The notes below the pieces were generated by a model. That model was not told the DNA's origin. It saw nothing but the letters and a program-made list of their open reading frames with translations, and made no database searches. Shown one piece after another: positions 31,901 to 40,107 of a DNA stretch of 64,000 nt; position 1 is the stretch's first letter, and each line of letters starts with the position of its first letter. The position numbers were made by a program, and so were the translations under genes. Location: NCBI RefSeq assembly GCF_947498015.1, contig NZ_CANMIR010000005.1:244924-308923 (forward strand). Reading direction: 5' to 3'. The DNA is from an uncultured Neptuniibacter sp. (lineage in GTDB: Bacteria > Pseudomonadota > Gammaproteobacteria > Pseudomonadales > Balneatricaceae).

Positions 31901-32900
31901 CGATAAAAGCAAAAGTAGCCAACTGTTTGTAATCTGCAGCGAGCGGCAGCATCAGAACAAAGGTGTCTGAGTCCACGCTGGTGTTTTCAAAATAGAGTAC
32001 GCCCGCGGTTGATATGGGCAGTACGAATATTGCCAGTAGTAGGAGGTAGATAGGGAACAACCAGCGAGCAAGTTTCAGGTGACCTGAATTGGTATTCTCA
32101 ACAATAGTGACATGAAATTGACGCGGGAGGCAGATGATTGCTGCGCAGGCTAATAATGTTTCCGTCAAAAAACTGTCTTGGAAAAGCGATGAGTAGTTAC
32201 GATTATGATTCAGCTGTAACGCGACGTTGTACGCCAGATCATCAAAGCCGTTGAAAACCTCCATCATCACAAAGATACCTACAGCGATAAATGCGGTCAA
32301 CTTTACGATAGATTCGAAGGCAACGGCGAGCACGAGTCCTTCATGATGTTCAGTGGCATCGATGTGACGAGTACCGAACAGAATCGCAAAAATAGCCATG
32401 ACAATTGCAACGAAGAGGGCGGTATCACTCCCTTTGCTGATGACCTCTTCACTGCCCGGTGTGAGGGCGTTGTAGCTGATTGCGACAGCTTTTAGCTGCA
32501 TCGCGATATAAGGCATCGTGCCGGTGACAGCGATGATCGTGACCAGTACGGCAAGCGCCTGGCTTTTACCATAACGGGAGGAGATAAAATCAGAGATGGT
32601 GGTGATGTTCTGCTGCTTACTAATCAGAATCATCTTCTCGATCAGTCGCCAGCCGAAGATGAAGACCAGGCAGGGGCCAAGGTAGGTTGCTAAAAACTCC
32701 CAGCCACTTGAACTGGCTCGTCCAACAGCTCCATAGAATGTCCACGAAGAACAATAAACCGCTAAAGATAGCGCATAGATGATCGGGCGGCTGACAATGC
32801 GTTTGCTGTTTTGGGCGCTTTTATCTCCATAGTAGGCGATGGCGAACAGCAGTCCTAGGTACGCCAGGGAGATTAAAATGATCGACCAACCTGAAAGCAT
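28953..32900 (-). CDS. crbS: Transporter-fused hybrid histidine kinase, CrbS-like
   Basis: This 1315-residue protein starts with a sodium/solute symporter (SSS) domain of about 13 membrane segments (about 1-540), followed by a linker, two PAS-type domains (about 640-880), a coiled coil, a His box ASASHDLLQPLNAARL (His near 951), an ATPase domain (NFLSNAIRYT, GLGLGLAI) and a C-terminal receiver with acceptor Asp in LADYHLSE near 1236. This architecture is that of CrbS/MxtR/CbrA-type kinases. In Vibrio and Pseudomonas, CrbS with CrbR turns on acs and acetate use. It is divergent from the symporter genes it probably controls, across 322 bases. Whether the SSS domain transports or only senses cannot be told. 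Confidence 0.88.
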   Translation of the reverse strand: MLSGWSIILISLAYLGLLFAIAYYGDKSAQNSKRIVSRPIIYALSLAVYCSSWTFYGAVGRASSSGWEFLATYLGPCLVFIFGWRLIEKMILISKQQNITTISDFISSRYGKSQALAVLVTIIAVTGTMPYIAMQLKAVAISYNALTPGSEEVISKGSDTALFVAIVMAIFAILFGTRHIDATEHHEGLVLAVAFESIVKLTAFIAVGIFVMMEVFNGFDDLAYNVALQLNHNRNYSSLFQDSFLTETLLACAAIICLPRQFHVTIVENTNSGHLKLARWLFPIYLLLLAIFVLPISTAGVLYFENTSVDSDTFVLMLPLAADYKQLATFAFIGGLSASTSMVIVASITLATMVCNDIVMPMLFRISWLRLSENKDLGALLLRVRRITIMCLMILAYFYYRILGEQSPLASFGLLAFVAAAQFLPAILGGIYWKAGSRHGVLAGLIGGFLLWLYTLVLPSFSDAGLLGPEYLQSGIMGIDWLKPTALFGIEGFDALTHGVFWTLLVNTGLYILVSRYTSLRLVDRIQASAFVDVYNKDLTESARQYGQVTVGDLQLLTERFLGISRTQHSFTGFALQRGEEPPLSGDKATPELIQFTERLLAGVIGASSARIILASTLRGKDMHIGDVVTIVDEASQALRFNRSLLQSTIENISLGISVVDQQMRLVAWNRVYVEMFDYPEGLICVGRPIQEVFRYNAMKGEYGPGNNDEQVKKRLKVLRSGKRHSYERFRPDGTVLEVRGNPMPNGGYVNTYMDITEHKHVEEALRESEQNIRIYTDNVPVLIAYLDPERRYLFVNKAYADTFSLDRNVISGQACYKIMPEEEYELRSPYITAALEGKRQRFETTLPSKDGSTRYAEVKYIPHIGEYGDVLGYFTLYQDITERRKAERALQETNETLEQRVRERTHALSVVNKELRKENTIRSLMEDELRQATSDAEDANLGKTRFLASASHDLLQPLNAARLFTSALAQQSHSKETSQLVENLNGSLTAAEELITAILDISKLDAGALEPSVTDFELNDMFTALNTEFTAVAAKKGLAFHFVPCKKVVRSDQQLLRRIIQNFLSNAIRYTQSGKILLGCRHYKQMLRIEVWDTGVGIAEDKISEVFEEFRRIDNPKHSQVQGLGLGLAITERIARMLNHTLNVRSWPTQGTVFSVEIPLGDAAKAVKPKPEKRGWIRSKGLNGIRAMVIDNEPTILEGMSALLNGWGCEVQTALSSQEAVTIVSDSGFQPEIILADYHLSETLTGIMALSDLQPLLEKEVPAIVITADRTDEVKAEIDASGAQLLTKPIRPAALRAMINKTIATARANEAEND

Positions 32901-33222
32901 TGTGTGTTCCTTGTCTGGGGAAACTGGGTAGTTGTTTGATAGTTTACCGGTTTTTTATATTAACCCAATATTGTCGATATGAATTCGTTTATGGGCTACT
33001 GCTTGGTTGCTGCTAATACCTTTGTATAGCTTGTTGTGTTTATTAGGTTTTTTTATTTTAGGCGCCATCAGCTGCTATCTGGCTGATCTGGTGGTGATAG
33101 TCTGGGTAATTAGATCAGTTGAGTCGACTAAAGTTGAGCTTTGTTTGGCTTAACTGTTTGATAACCTTTAGCTGTCTTAAATTTTCACCAATTTTTTAAA
33201 TAACAAAAATAAGGATGGTGTT
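32901..33222 (+). promoter_or_regulatory. Divergent control region of crbS and the symporter operon
   Basis: No ORF of note was seen. GACTAAAGT (33126-33134) resembles GACTAAGGT upstream of acs. An AAGGATGGTGTT ribosome site precedes ATG 33223. The CGCCATCAGCTGCTATCTGGCTGATCTGGTGGTG stretch (about 33063-33097) contains imperfect inverted repeats that might bind a regulator. Confidence 0.35.
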
Positions 33223-33483
33223 ATGTCAATCAGTAATGAGCAGGCGCAAGCCTACTGGCGCGAAAATTTGCGCATCATTATGACTCACCTTGCAGTTTGG
33301 TTCGTAGTGTCCTACGGCTGCGCGATCCTGTTTGTCGAACAGCTGAATGAGATTCCGTTCTTCGGTTTCCCACTAGGTTTCTGGTTCGGTCAGCAGGGGT
33401 CAATCTTCGTATTCGTTATCTTGATCTGGACTTACGTTGTAAGCATGAACAAGCTTGACGAGAAGTATGACGTTCACGAATAA
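33223..33483 (+). CDS. DUF4212 small subunit of the sodium/solute symporter
   Basis: The 86-residue protein has two membrane segments (about 21-39 and 57-75) and the DUF4212 pattern AYWRENLRIIMTHLAVWFVVSYG. The family is always found next to a VC_2705-type sodium:solute symporter, here 31 bases downstream, and is analogous to YjcH beside E. coli ActP. It probably supports assembly or activity of the symporter. AAGGATGG precedes the ATG. Confidence 0.88.
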   Translation: MSISNEQAQAYWRENLRIIMTHLAVWFVVSYGCAILFVEQLNEIPFFGFPLGFWFGQQGSIFVFVILIWTYVVSMNKLDEKYDVHE

Positions 33484-33514
33484 CAATAATAATTTCTATT
33501 AGGACGGCATTGCT

Positions 33515-35329
33515 ATGAGTCTCGACGTTTTAACATTTCTCTTTGTAGGCGCTTCCTTCGTGCTTTATATCGGTATCGCGATATGGGCACGTGCTGGATC
33601 GACTAAAGAATTCTACGTAGCAGGCGGTGGTGTACCACCAATTGCAAACGGTATGGCGACGGCAGCTGACTGGATGTCTGCGGCTTCGTTTATCTCTCTG
33701 GCTGGTTTGGTTTCCTTCATCGGCCGTGACGGTTCTGCCTATCTGATGGGCTGGACTGGTGGTTATGTACTGCTGGCGCTTCTGTTGGCACCTTACCTGC
33801 GTAAGTTTGGTAAGTTTACAGTACCTGACTTCATCGGTGACCGTTACTACTCACAGACTGCACGTGTAATCGCTGTAGTTTGTACAATCGTAATCTCTTT
33901 CACCTACGTTGCTGGTCAGATGCGTGGTGTTGGTATCGTATTCTCTCGTTACCTGCACGTTGACATCAACACAGGTGTAATCATCGGTATGGCGATCGTA
34001 TTCTTCTACGCTGTACTGGGTGGTATGAAAGGTATTACCTATACTCAGGTAGCTCAGTACTGTGTACTGATTCTGGCGTTTACTGTTCCAGCATTCTTCC
34101 TGTCTGCACAGATTACAGGTCACTTCCTGCCGCAGATCGGTCTGGGTGCGACTCTGGACAGTGGTATGTCTGTACTTGCAACACTGGATCAGCTATCAAT
34201 TGATCTGGGCTTCCATCAGTATACTGAAGGTAAGAAATCAACAATTGATCTCTTCTTCCTGACTGTAGCTCTGATGTGTGGTACTGCAGGTCTGCCTCAC
34301 GTAATCGTACGTTTCTTCACAGTACCTCGTGTAAAAGATGCGCGTATCTCTGCAGGTTATGCATTGATCTTCATCGCACTGCTTTACACAGCTGTTCCAG
34401 GTGTTGCAGGCTTCGGTCGTGTTAACCTGATTCAGACTATCAATGGTGCTGACGGTACAGGTACAGCGTACGCTGAAATGCCTGCATGGTTCAAAAACTG
34501 GGAGAACACTGGTCTTCTGGCTTGGCAGGACCGTAACGGCGACGGCAAAGTACAGTACTCTGCTGGTAAAGCGTTTGATGCTGGTAAAGGTAAGCCTAAA
34601 TTCACAGAAGAGCGTGGTGAGCACGGTGAGCGCTTGACAAGCAATGCGATCACTTCTGCGGATCCAGCTGTTGCTGCTGGCAATAAGCCTTTCGCAAACG
34701 AAGTATACGTAGACCGTGACATCATGGTACTGGCTAACCCAGACATCGCTCAGCTTCCAAACTGGGTAATCGCTCTGGTAGCAGCGGGTGCGGTTGCGGC
34801 AGCGCTATCAACTGCGGCAGGTCTGCTGTTGGTAATCTCTACAGCTATCTCGCATGACTTGATGAAGAAGACTATCAATCCTGATATCTCTGATAAGCAG
34901 GAGCTGATGTACGCTCGTCTGGCAGCGATCGTAGCGATCTGTATTGCAGGTTACTTCGGTATTAATCCTCCAGGCTTCGTGGCCCAGGTGGTAGCTCTGG
35001 CATTCGGTCTGGCATGTGCTTCCGTATTCCCAGCGATCATCATGGGTATCTTCTGGACTCGCCATAACTCTCAGGGTGCGATTGCAGGTATGCTGGTAGG
35101 TCTTGTGACTACTATGTGCTACATGTACTACTTCGCATTCGGTGGCGGTACTCCTGATCAGTACTTCATGGGTATCTCTCCAGGTGGCTTCGGTACAGTT
35201 GGTGCGATCCTTCACCTGATCGTTGGTTTCGTAGTGTCTAGCATGACTCAGGAACCACCACAGGAAATCCAGGACATCGTTGCGGATCTTCGTATCCCAC
35301 GTGGCGCTGGTGAAGCTCACGATCATTAA
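33515..35329 (+). CDS. Sodium/solute symporter of the VC_2705 type (ActP-like, acetate)
   Basis: The 604-residue protein has about 13 membrane segments and the sodium:solute symporter signatures (GGGVPPIANGMATAADWMSAASF near the N-terminus, LAFGLACASVFPAI later). Neighbouring CrbS and acs make acetate or another short carboxylate the likely substrate. A large soluble loop (about residues 310-400) contains D339-R-N-G-D-G, an EF-hand-like half-loop (Asp339, Asn341, Asp343) lacking the final Glu. Such loops occur in this family and may bind Ca2+. Codon use is biased, suggesting high expression. A terminator follows. Confidence 0.87.
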   Translation: MSLDVLTFLFVGASFVLYIGIAIWARAGSTKEFYVAGGGVPPIANGMATAADWMSAASFISLAGLVSFIGRDGSAYLMGWTGGYVLLALLLAPYLRKFGKFTVPDFIGDRYYSQTARVIAVVCTIVISFTYVAGQMRGVGIVFSRYLHVDINTGVIIGMAIVFFYAVLGGMKGITYTQVAQYCVLILAFTVPAFFLSAQITGHFLPQIGLGATLDSGMSVLATLDQLSIDLGFHQYTEGKKSTIDLFFLTVALMCGTAGLPHVIVRFFTVPRVKDARISAGYALIFIALLYTAVPGVAGFGRVNLIQTINGADGTGTAYAEMPAWFKNWENTGLLAWQDRNGDGKVQYSAGKAFDAGKGKPKFTEERGEHGERLTSNAITSADPAVAAGNKPFANEVYVDRDIMVLANPDIAQLPNWVIALVAAGAVAAALSTAAGLLLVISTAISHDLMKKTINPDISDKQELMYARLAAIVAICIAGYFGINPPGFVAQVVALAFGLACASVFPAIIMGIFWTRHNSQGAIAGMLVGLVTTMCYMYYFAFGGGTPDQYFMGISPGGFGTVGAILHLIVGFVVSSMTQEPPQEIQDIVADLRIPRGAGEAHDH

Positions 35330-35351
35330 GATCGAGCTAAAACCTTAAAGG

Positions 35352-35385
35352 AAAGGCGCCCAGCGTTAGTTGGAGCGCCTTTTTT
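35352..35385 (+). terminator. Intrinsic terminator after the symporter gene
   Basis: AAAGGCGC and GCGCCTTT are separated by a 14-base loop and followed by TTTTT. Read-through would enter the DUF294 gene 25 bases on. Confidence 0.8.
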
Positions 35386-35410
35386 ATTGCAATGAATTAG
35401 AGGTCAAATA

Positions 35411-37240
35411 ATGCCTGATTCTTTCAAAATGACGAACCTTCCGTTTAGTTTACTGGATGAAAATGAACAGAGGCTGCTTCGCTCAAGTCTGGATATTGGT
35501 TACTACCAGAAAGGCGAAGTGATCATGGCTGCAGGCGAAGAGCCTGAGGGCGTTTTTGTTATTCTGAAAGGAAGGGTTGGTGAAAGTGATGTAAGAGAGG
35601 ATGGTGAGGCAGCACCTGAACACGTCTTTGTTCACTATACCAATGAGGACTATTTTGGTGGTTGGTCTGCTATCCGTGGTAAGGCGATACATAACTTCAT
35701 CGCAGAAGAGGAGACTATCTGCCATATTCTGCCAACAAAAACATTGTTGGATCTGATGTCCACGAACGGGCTGTTTGCAGATTACTTCCAGCAAAACCTT
35801 TCAGCCAAAACAGAGATCGTAGAGCAACATAGTAAAGATCAGGATATGGCTGAATTTATGCTGGCGAAAGTATCAGATGGTTTAGTGCGTGATCCGCTGG
35901 TGATCCCGGAAGGGACATCGATTCGTGATGCAACATTATTAATGCGTGAGAAGAAAGCGGACTGCATTCTGGTCAAGCGTGGCAATCGTCACGGAATGGT
36001 CACAGGAACCGATCTTCTGGATGCTGTTATTGTTAATGAACTGTCGATGGAAACCGATCTGGCTGAAATTGCCAGTTATCGTCTGATAACTGTGCAGCCA
36101 GATGATTACTTGTTCAACGCACTAATCATCATGACGCAGCAGCATATTGAACGTGTAGTTGTAATGAAAGATGGAGCGATGGGGGGCATTGTTGAGCTGA
36201 CAGATGTACTCAGTTATTTCTCCAGTCATTCACATGTAATTGGTTTGCGTATTGAGCGCGCACAAACCATTGAGGATCTTAAAGAAGCAGAAAAAGGTCT
36301 TGATGATCTGATTAAGGCCTTGGTTTCTAACGGTGTTAAAACGCGCTTTGTTATGGATCTGCTAGCGGCGATGAATGGACGGATTATTGCCAAGTTGTTC
36401 AATATCATGATTCCTGCGGATATGCAGCCACATGTATGTCTGTTGGTGATGGGGTCTGAAGGACGTGGCGAGCAGATAATGAAAACGGACCAGGACAATG
36501 CGATTATTCATCGTGATGGTCTGGTCTGGCCTGAGATGCAGGAGACACTGAACCGGTTCAGTGAGACTTTAATCGAATTTGGCTTCCCGCCCTGCCCGGG
36601 TAATATTATGGTATCCAATCCGGAGTGGGTTAAATCGCTTGGCGGTTGGACACAAATGTTAGGTGATTGGGCTGATCGCTGTGATGGTGATTCGCAAATG
36701 AACCTGGCGATAGCTGTAGACGCCAAACCTGTTGCGGGGAACCCTGCTATATTCAAGGCAAGCCGAAATTGGTTTATGCGTCACCTTCGCAATAATGATG
36801 TGTTCTTCTCGCATTTTGCTAAGTCTTCACTTGAATTTGATACGCCGCTGACCTTCTTTGGAAATCTTAAAGATAAAGGGCAGCTAGATATTAAGAAAGG
36901 CGGTATCTTCCCTATCGTACATGGTATCCGGACGATCGCTCTCGAATACCGAGTGAAGCCGACAAATACCTTTGAGCGAATTGAAGCACTTGTTGAGCTT
37001 GGTCAGTTAAAAGAAAAACACGGTAAAGAGATTACTGAAGCGTTAAGCCTGTTTATCAGTTTGCGATTAAGGCAGCAGATTAAGCGAATTGAGTGTAGTG
37101 ATACAGGGCACGACCAAACACCAAATCTTATTGAGCTGCAGTCATTAGATAAACTGGAGCGCGACCTGCTCAGGGATGCTTTGCATATTGTGAAAGGCTT
37201 TAAAAAGCATCTTGAGTTAAGGTATCACCTCGGGGGTTAA
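35411..37240 (+). CDS. cNMP-binding / CBS-pair / DUF294 nucleotidyltransferase-like protein
   Basis: The 609-residue cytoplasmic protein has a CRP-like cyclic-nucleotide fold (about 1-125), a pair of CBS domains (about 145-265: PLVIPEGTSIRDATLLMREKKADCILVKRGNRHGMVTGTDLL), a DUF294 domain with nucleotidyltransferase motif GSEGRGEQ...TDQDN (about 345-360), and a helical C-terminal domain. The set is often found beside acetate/solute symporters and a DNA polymerase III epsilon-like exonuclease, as here (6 bases downstream). Function is unknown; a nucleotide-signalling or adenylylation role for the transporter or acetate metabolism is plausible. GAGGT precedes the ATG by 9 bases. Confidence 0.82.
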   Translation: MPDSFKMTNLPFSLLDENEQRLLRSSLDIGYYQKGEVIMAAGEEPEGVFVILKGRVGESDVREDGEAAPEHVFVHYTNEDYFGGWSAIRGKAIHNFIAEEETICHILPTKTLLDLMSTNGLFADYFQQNLSAKTEIVEQHSKDQDMAEFMLAKVSDGLVRDPLVIPEGTSIRDATLLMREKKADCILVKRGNRHGMVTGTDLLDAVIVNELSMETDLAEIASYRLITVQPDDYLFNALIIMTQQHIERVVVMKDGAMGGIVELTDVLSYFSSHSHVIGLRIERAQTIEDLKEAEKGLDDLIKALVSNGVKTRFVMDLLAAMNGRIIAKLFNIMIPADMQPHVCLLVMGSEGRGEQIMKTDQDNAIIHRDGLVWPEMQETLNRFSETLIEFGFPPCPGNIMVSNPEWVKSLGGWTQMLGDWADRCDGDSQMNLAIAVDAKPVAGNPAIFKASRNWFMRHLRNNDVFFSHFAKSSLEFDTPLTFFGNLKDKGQLDIKKGGIFPIVHGIRTIALEYRVKPTNTFERIEALVELGQLKEKHGKEITEALSLFISLRLRQQIKRIECSDTGHDQTPNLIELQSLDKLERDLLRDALHIVKGFKKHLELRYHLGG

Positions 37241-37245
37241 TATAG

Positions 37246-37875
37246 ATGATCATACCCAGAGCGGTACGAAGAATAAAAGAAAAGTATGACCATAAATCAG
37301 GGCCTTATGCTCACCTCTTTGAGACCTATGATGGCGATGAGGTTGTTTCGCTTGATTGTGAAACAACCAGCCTGGATGTGAAGCAGGGTGAGATCGTTTC
37401 AATCGGTGCGGTTAAGATTAAGGGGCGAAAGGTATTAACCAGTGACCGGTTAGATATCAAGCTAAAGCCTCCCAAATCACTCACCGGCGATTCGATAAAA
37501 ATTCATAAAATCCGTGAGAGCGATCTTGCCGAAGGGATCGATATTGAAGACGCCCTGGAGCAGGTGTTGGAATTTGTCGGTAATCGGCCAATTCTGGGCT
37601 ATTACGTAAACTATGATGTCAGGATGCTCGATAAATTTATCCGTCCTCAGTTCGGCTTTGGCTTACCAAACAAGGCGATTGAGCTCTCCCATGTCTATCA
37701 TGACATCATTAAGTGGAAGGCTGTGGGCGGAAATGTGGATCTGCGTTTTGATACGATATCTAAGCAATTGGATATTCCAATGCTTGAGAGGCATACAGCG
37801 ATCGGTGATGCTCTGACTGTTGCATTAATGTATGTTCGCTTAAAATACGGTGATCCACCGGAAGCACATTACTAA
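37246..37875 (+). CDS. DEDDh 3'-5' exonuclease (DNA polymerase III epsilon-like)
   Basis: The 209-residue protein has the DnaQ-like exonuclease fold: Exo I SLDCETTSLD (Asp37, Glu39), Exo II YYVNYDVRMLDKF and Exo III RHTAIGDALTVALM with the catalytic His. It is shorter than DnaQ and lacks the polymerase-binding region, so it is not the replicative epsilon. It is co-transcribed with the cNMP/CBS/DUF294 gene. A DNA or RNA (oligonucleotide) substrate is possible; nothing decides. Confidence 0.85.
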   Translation: MIIPRAVRRIKEKYDHKSGPYAHLFETYDGDEVVSLDCETTSLDVKQGEIVSIGAVKIKGRKVLTSDRLDIKLKPPKSLTGDSIKIHKIRESDLAEGIDIEDALEQVLEFVGNRPILGYYVNYDVRMLDKFIRPQFGFGLPNKAIELSHVYHDIIKWKAVGGNVDLRFDTISKQLDIPMLERHTAIGDALTVALMYVRLKYGDPPEAHY

Positions 37876-37896
37876 TCACTATTTTGTCAAAAGATT

Positions 37897-37919
37897 AACG
37901 GGCCTATGGCCCGTTTTTT
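37897..37919 (+). terminator. Intrinsic terminator upstream of fliE
   Basis: AACGGGCC-TAT-GGCCCGTT is an 8-bp perfect stem followed by TTTT, ending the acetate-module operon. Confidence 0.88.
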
Positions 37920-37957
37920 GCTTTATCTGCTATAGGTTTTATAGTTTTTATAAAAAT

Positions 37958-37995
37958 AAGACAAAAAAATGTCACGTAAAGCTGAATTTTGTCTT
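37958..37995. promoter_or_regulatory. Inverted repeat overlapping the fliE -35 region
   Basis: AAGACAAAA (37958-37966) and TTTTGTCTT (37987-37995) are perfect 9-bp arms 20 bases apart, with ATGTCACG inside. The arms and the inner TGTCRC are similar to the repeat before regB at 21803-21826, though the spacing differs. A common regulator is possible. Confidence 0.45.
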
Positions 37996-38035
37996 GATGG
38001 AGAGGGTTCTCCGTTTATAATGTCAATAAATTGCC
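37994..38035 (+). promoter_or_regulatory. fliE promoter with FleQ box
   Basis: TTGATG (37994-37999) and a perfect TATAAT (38016-38021) are 16 bases apart, predicting a start near 38028. GTCAATAAATTGCC (38022-38035) matches the FleQ-binding consensus GTCANTAAATTGAC except at one or two positions and overlaps the start. No GG-N10-GC sigma-54 element was found here, unlike the RpoN-dependent fliE promoters known in Pseudomonas and Vibrio. Confidence 0.5.
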
Positions 38036-38048
38036 GTTTGGTGTTGAT

Positions 38049-38402
38049 ATGGTTGATAGAGCTGACATAAATAGCGTCCTGATGCAGATGCGAGCGATGA
38101 AGACTGAAGTTCAGAGTGCTTCATCTGAAATGATGCAGGGTATGCCGTCAGACATGGGCGGTATTAAGCCAGCTGAGCGCACAGGGTTCGGTGAAATCCT
38201 GAAGAATGCAGTAGATGGTGTTAATGAAACACAAGCTGAAGCCAAAAAAATGGCGGTGGCTTATGAAAAAGGCGATCCGATGGTTGACCTGCCTCAGGTT
38301 ATGATCGCCGCTGAAAAAGCTTCAGTGTCATTTCAGGCAATGACACAGGTGCGTAATCGTTTGGTTACCGCTTATGAAGATATTATGAAAATGCCGATCT
38401 GA
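38049..38402 (+). CDS. fliE: Flagellar hook-basal body protein FliE
   Basis: FliE links the MS-ring to the rod and is exported by the flagellar type III system. The family start MVDRADINSVLMQMRAMK fits ATG 38049 (117 residues); a TTG 18 bases upstream opens the frame but overlaps the FleQ box and transcript start. The C-terminal pattern MIAAEKASVSFQAMTQVRNRLVTAYEDIMKMPI is characteristic. It is the first gene of the flagellar supercluster. The ribosome site is weak (TTTGGTG). Confidence 0.93.
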   Translation: MVDRADINSVLMQMRAMKTEVQSASSEMMQGMPSDMGGIKPAERTGFGEILKNAVDGVNETQAEAKKMAVAYEKGDPMVDLPQVMIAAEKASVSFQAMTQVRNRLVTAYEDIMKMPI

Positions 38403-38427
38403 TTAATATTAAAATAATACAGGAAGA

Positions 38428-40107
38428 GTGGCAGTGGCATCTGATAGCGCAAATGCATTAACCGGGAATCCCATGCAGGGCTTTAACAAGCTAAGCATCG
38501 TTCGTCAGCTTGGGTTGATGGTGGGGTTGGCAGCAAGTGTTGCGATTGGTTTTGCCGTGGTTTTGTGGTCCCAGAAACCAGAGCAGCGCGTTCTCTTCAG
38601 TAACCTTTCATTTTCTGATGCAAACCAGATTATAGAGCAGCTGCGTCTCTATAATGTGCCTTACAAATTTGATGCCGATGGGCGTGCTATTTTGGTTCCG
38701 GATGAGTATGTGCATCAGGCTCGCCTTAAGCTGGCGTCCGAGGGATATACAGCGGATAAAACGGTTGGCTTTGAAATACTCGATAAAGAGCAGAGTCTGG
38801 GTACCAGTCAGTTTATGGAGACGACAAAGTATCGTCGTGGCCTTGAAGGTGAGCTGGCTCGTACCATTTCCAGTATGACCGCCATCCGAAATGCGCGTGT
38901 TCATCTGGCAATACCAAAAGATACTGTGTTTATTCGTGATACCCGAAAACCGACAGCTTCTGTTTTCCTTGAGCTGTTTTCGGGGCGCCAGTTGGAGCGT
39001 GATCAGGTTGCGTCCATCGCAAATCTTGTTGCATCCAGTATTCCTGCCTTAAATGTCAAAGATGTGACGGTTGTCGATCAGCGTGGGCGTCTGCTTAATA
39101 TTCGCGATAAAGATGTCAATGTTGTATTAGCTGCCAAGCAGCTCGAATACACGCGTAATCTTGAAGAAACAATGTTGAATCGCGTTAACAGTATCCTTCA
39201 GCCTGTCGTGGGTATGGGGCGTTTTCGTGCAGAAGTCTCTGCGGACGTTGACTTCACTGCTGTAGAGCAGACGGATGAATTATATAACCCTGACCTGCCT
39301 GCTCTGCGTAGTGAGCAAACAATGGATGAGTCGCGTGTTGCTGGTGCTTCGGCTGTTGGGGTGCCTGGTGCTTTATCCAACCAGCCTCCAGGCCCCAGTA
39401 GTGTGCCAGAACAGGCGTCTGGTGAAGGGGTGGTTTCAAGCGTGACAGGAAATCCAGGTTCTTCGCGTAAACAGGCAACGCGTAACTTTGAGCTGGACCG
39501 TACAATTAGCTACACAAAACATCAGCAGGGGCGTGTACGTCGATTAACTGTGGCTGTAGTCGTTGATGATCTGTCCAGTGTTAATGCTGCGACCGGTGAG
39601 ATGATACGTACACCCTGGGATCAGAATGAGTTAGAGCGCCTAAGAATACTGGTTCGGGATGCAGTGGGTTATTCCTCTGTCAGGGGGGATAGTGTAAATG
39701 TTGTTAATACACCTTTTGTCGCCGAAATGCCTATCGCCACTGAGGAAACCCCAATCTGGAAAGAGGAGTGGGTATGGGATGTTGTGAAGCAGGTTATGGC
39801 AGCGGTGTTTGTTCTGGTTCTGGTGTTTGGTATTTTACGACCGATCTTACGTAATCTTGCTACCGCGGGGACGGCAGGTAATATGGCTGGCGTGGGTGCT
39901 GCCGGTGATGTATCAGCCGAATTGGAAGGACTGGACAGTGGTGATTTCTCATCAGATTCAGTTACTTTTGGTAGTGATGATGATCTGTTGCCGACGCCAA
40001 ATGAAAGCTTTGATTACCAGTTAAATGCGATTCGTAGTATGGTTGCTGAAGATCCAGCGCGGGTAGCGCAGGCGGTGAAACAGTGGGTAGGTGACGATGA
40101 GCGATGA
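38428..40107 (+). CDS. fliF: Flagellar MS-ring protein FliF
   Basis: FliF forms the membrane/supramembrane ring in the inner membrane. The 559-residue protein has the expected N-terminal transmembrane segment (about 31-50), ring-building RBM domains including YRRGLEGELARTISSM, and a second membrane segment near residue 460 followed by the FliG-binding C-terminus (QLNAIRSMVAEDPARVAQAVKQWV). GTG 38428 or GTG 38434 is the start; AGGA lies 9 bases before the second. Its end overlaps fliG. Confidence 0.95.
   Translation: MAVASDSANALTGNPMQGFNKLSIVRQLGLMVGLAASVAIGFAVVLWSQKPEQRVLFSNLSFSDANQIIEQLRLYNVPYKFDADGRAILVPDEYVHQARLKLASEGYTADKTVGFEILDKEQSLGTSQFMETTKYRRGLEGELARTISSMTAIRNARVHLAIPKDTVFIRDTRKPTASVFLELFSGRQLERDQVASIANLVASSIPALNVKDVTVVDQRGRLLNIRDKDVNVVLAAKQLEYTRNLEETMLNRVNSILQPVVGMGRFRAEVSADVDFTAVEQTDELYNPDLPALRSEQTMDESRVAGASAVGVPGALSNQPPGPSSVPEQASGEGVVSSVTGNPGSSRKQATRNFELDRTISYTKHQQGRVRRLTVAVVVDDLSSVNAATGEMIRTPWDQNELERLRILVRDAVGYSSVRGDSVNVVNTPFVAEMPIATEETPIWKEEWVWDVVKQVMAAVFVLVLVFGILRPILRNLATAGTAGNMAGVGAAGDVSAELEGLDSGDFSSDSVTFGSDDDLLPTPNESFDYQLNAIRSMVAEDPARVAQAVKQWVGDDER

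Noticed and set aside
37876..38048. Sigma-54 promoter for fliE
   Set aside because: No GG-N10-GC element with flanking match was found in the intergenic region; TATAAT with TTGATG fits better.
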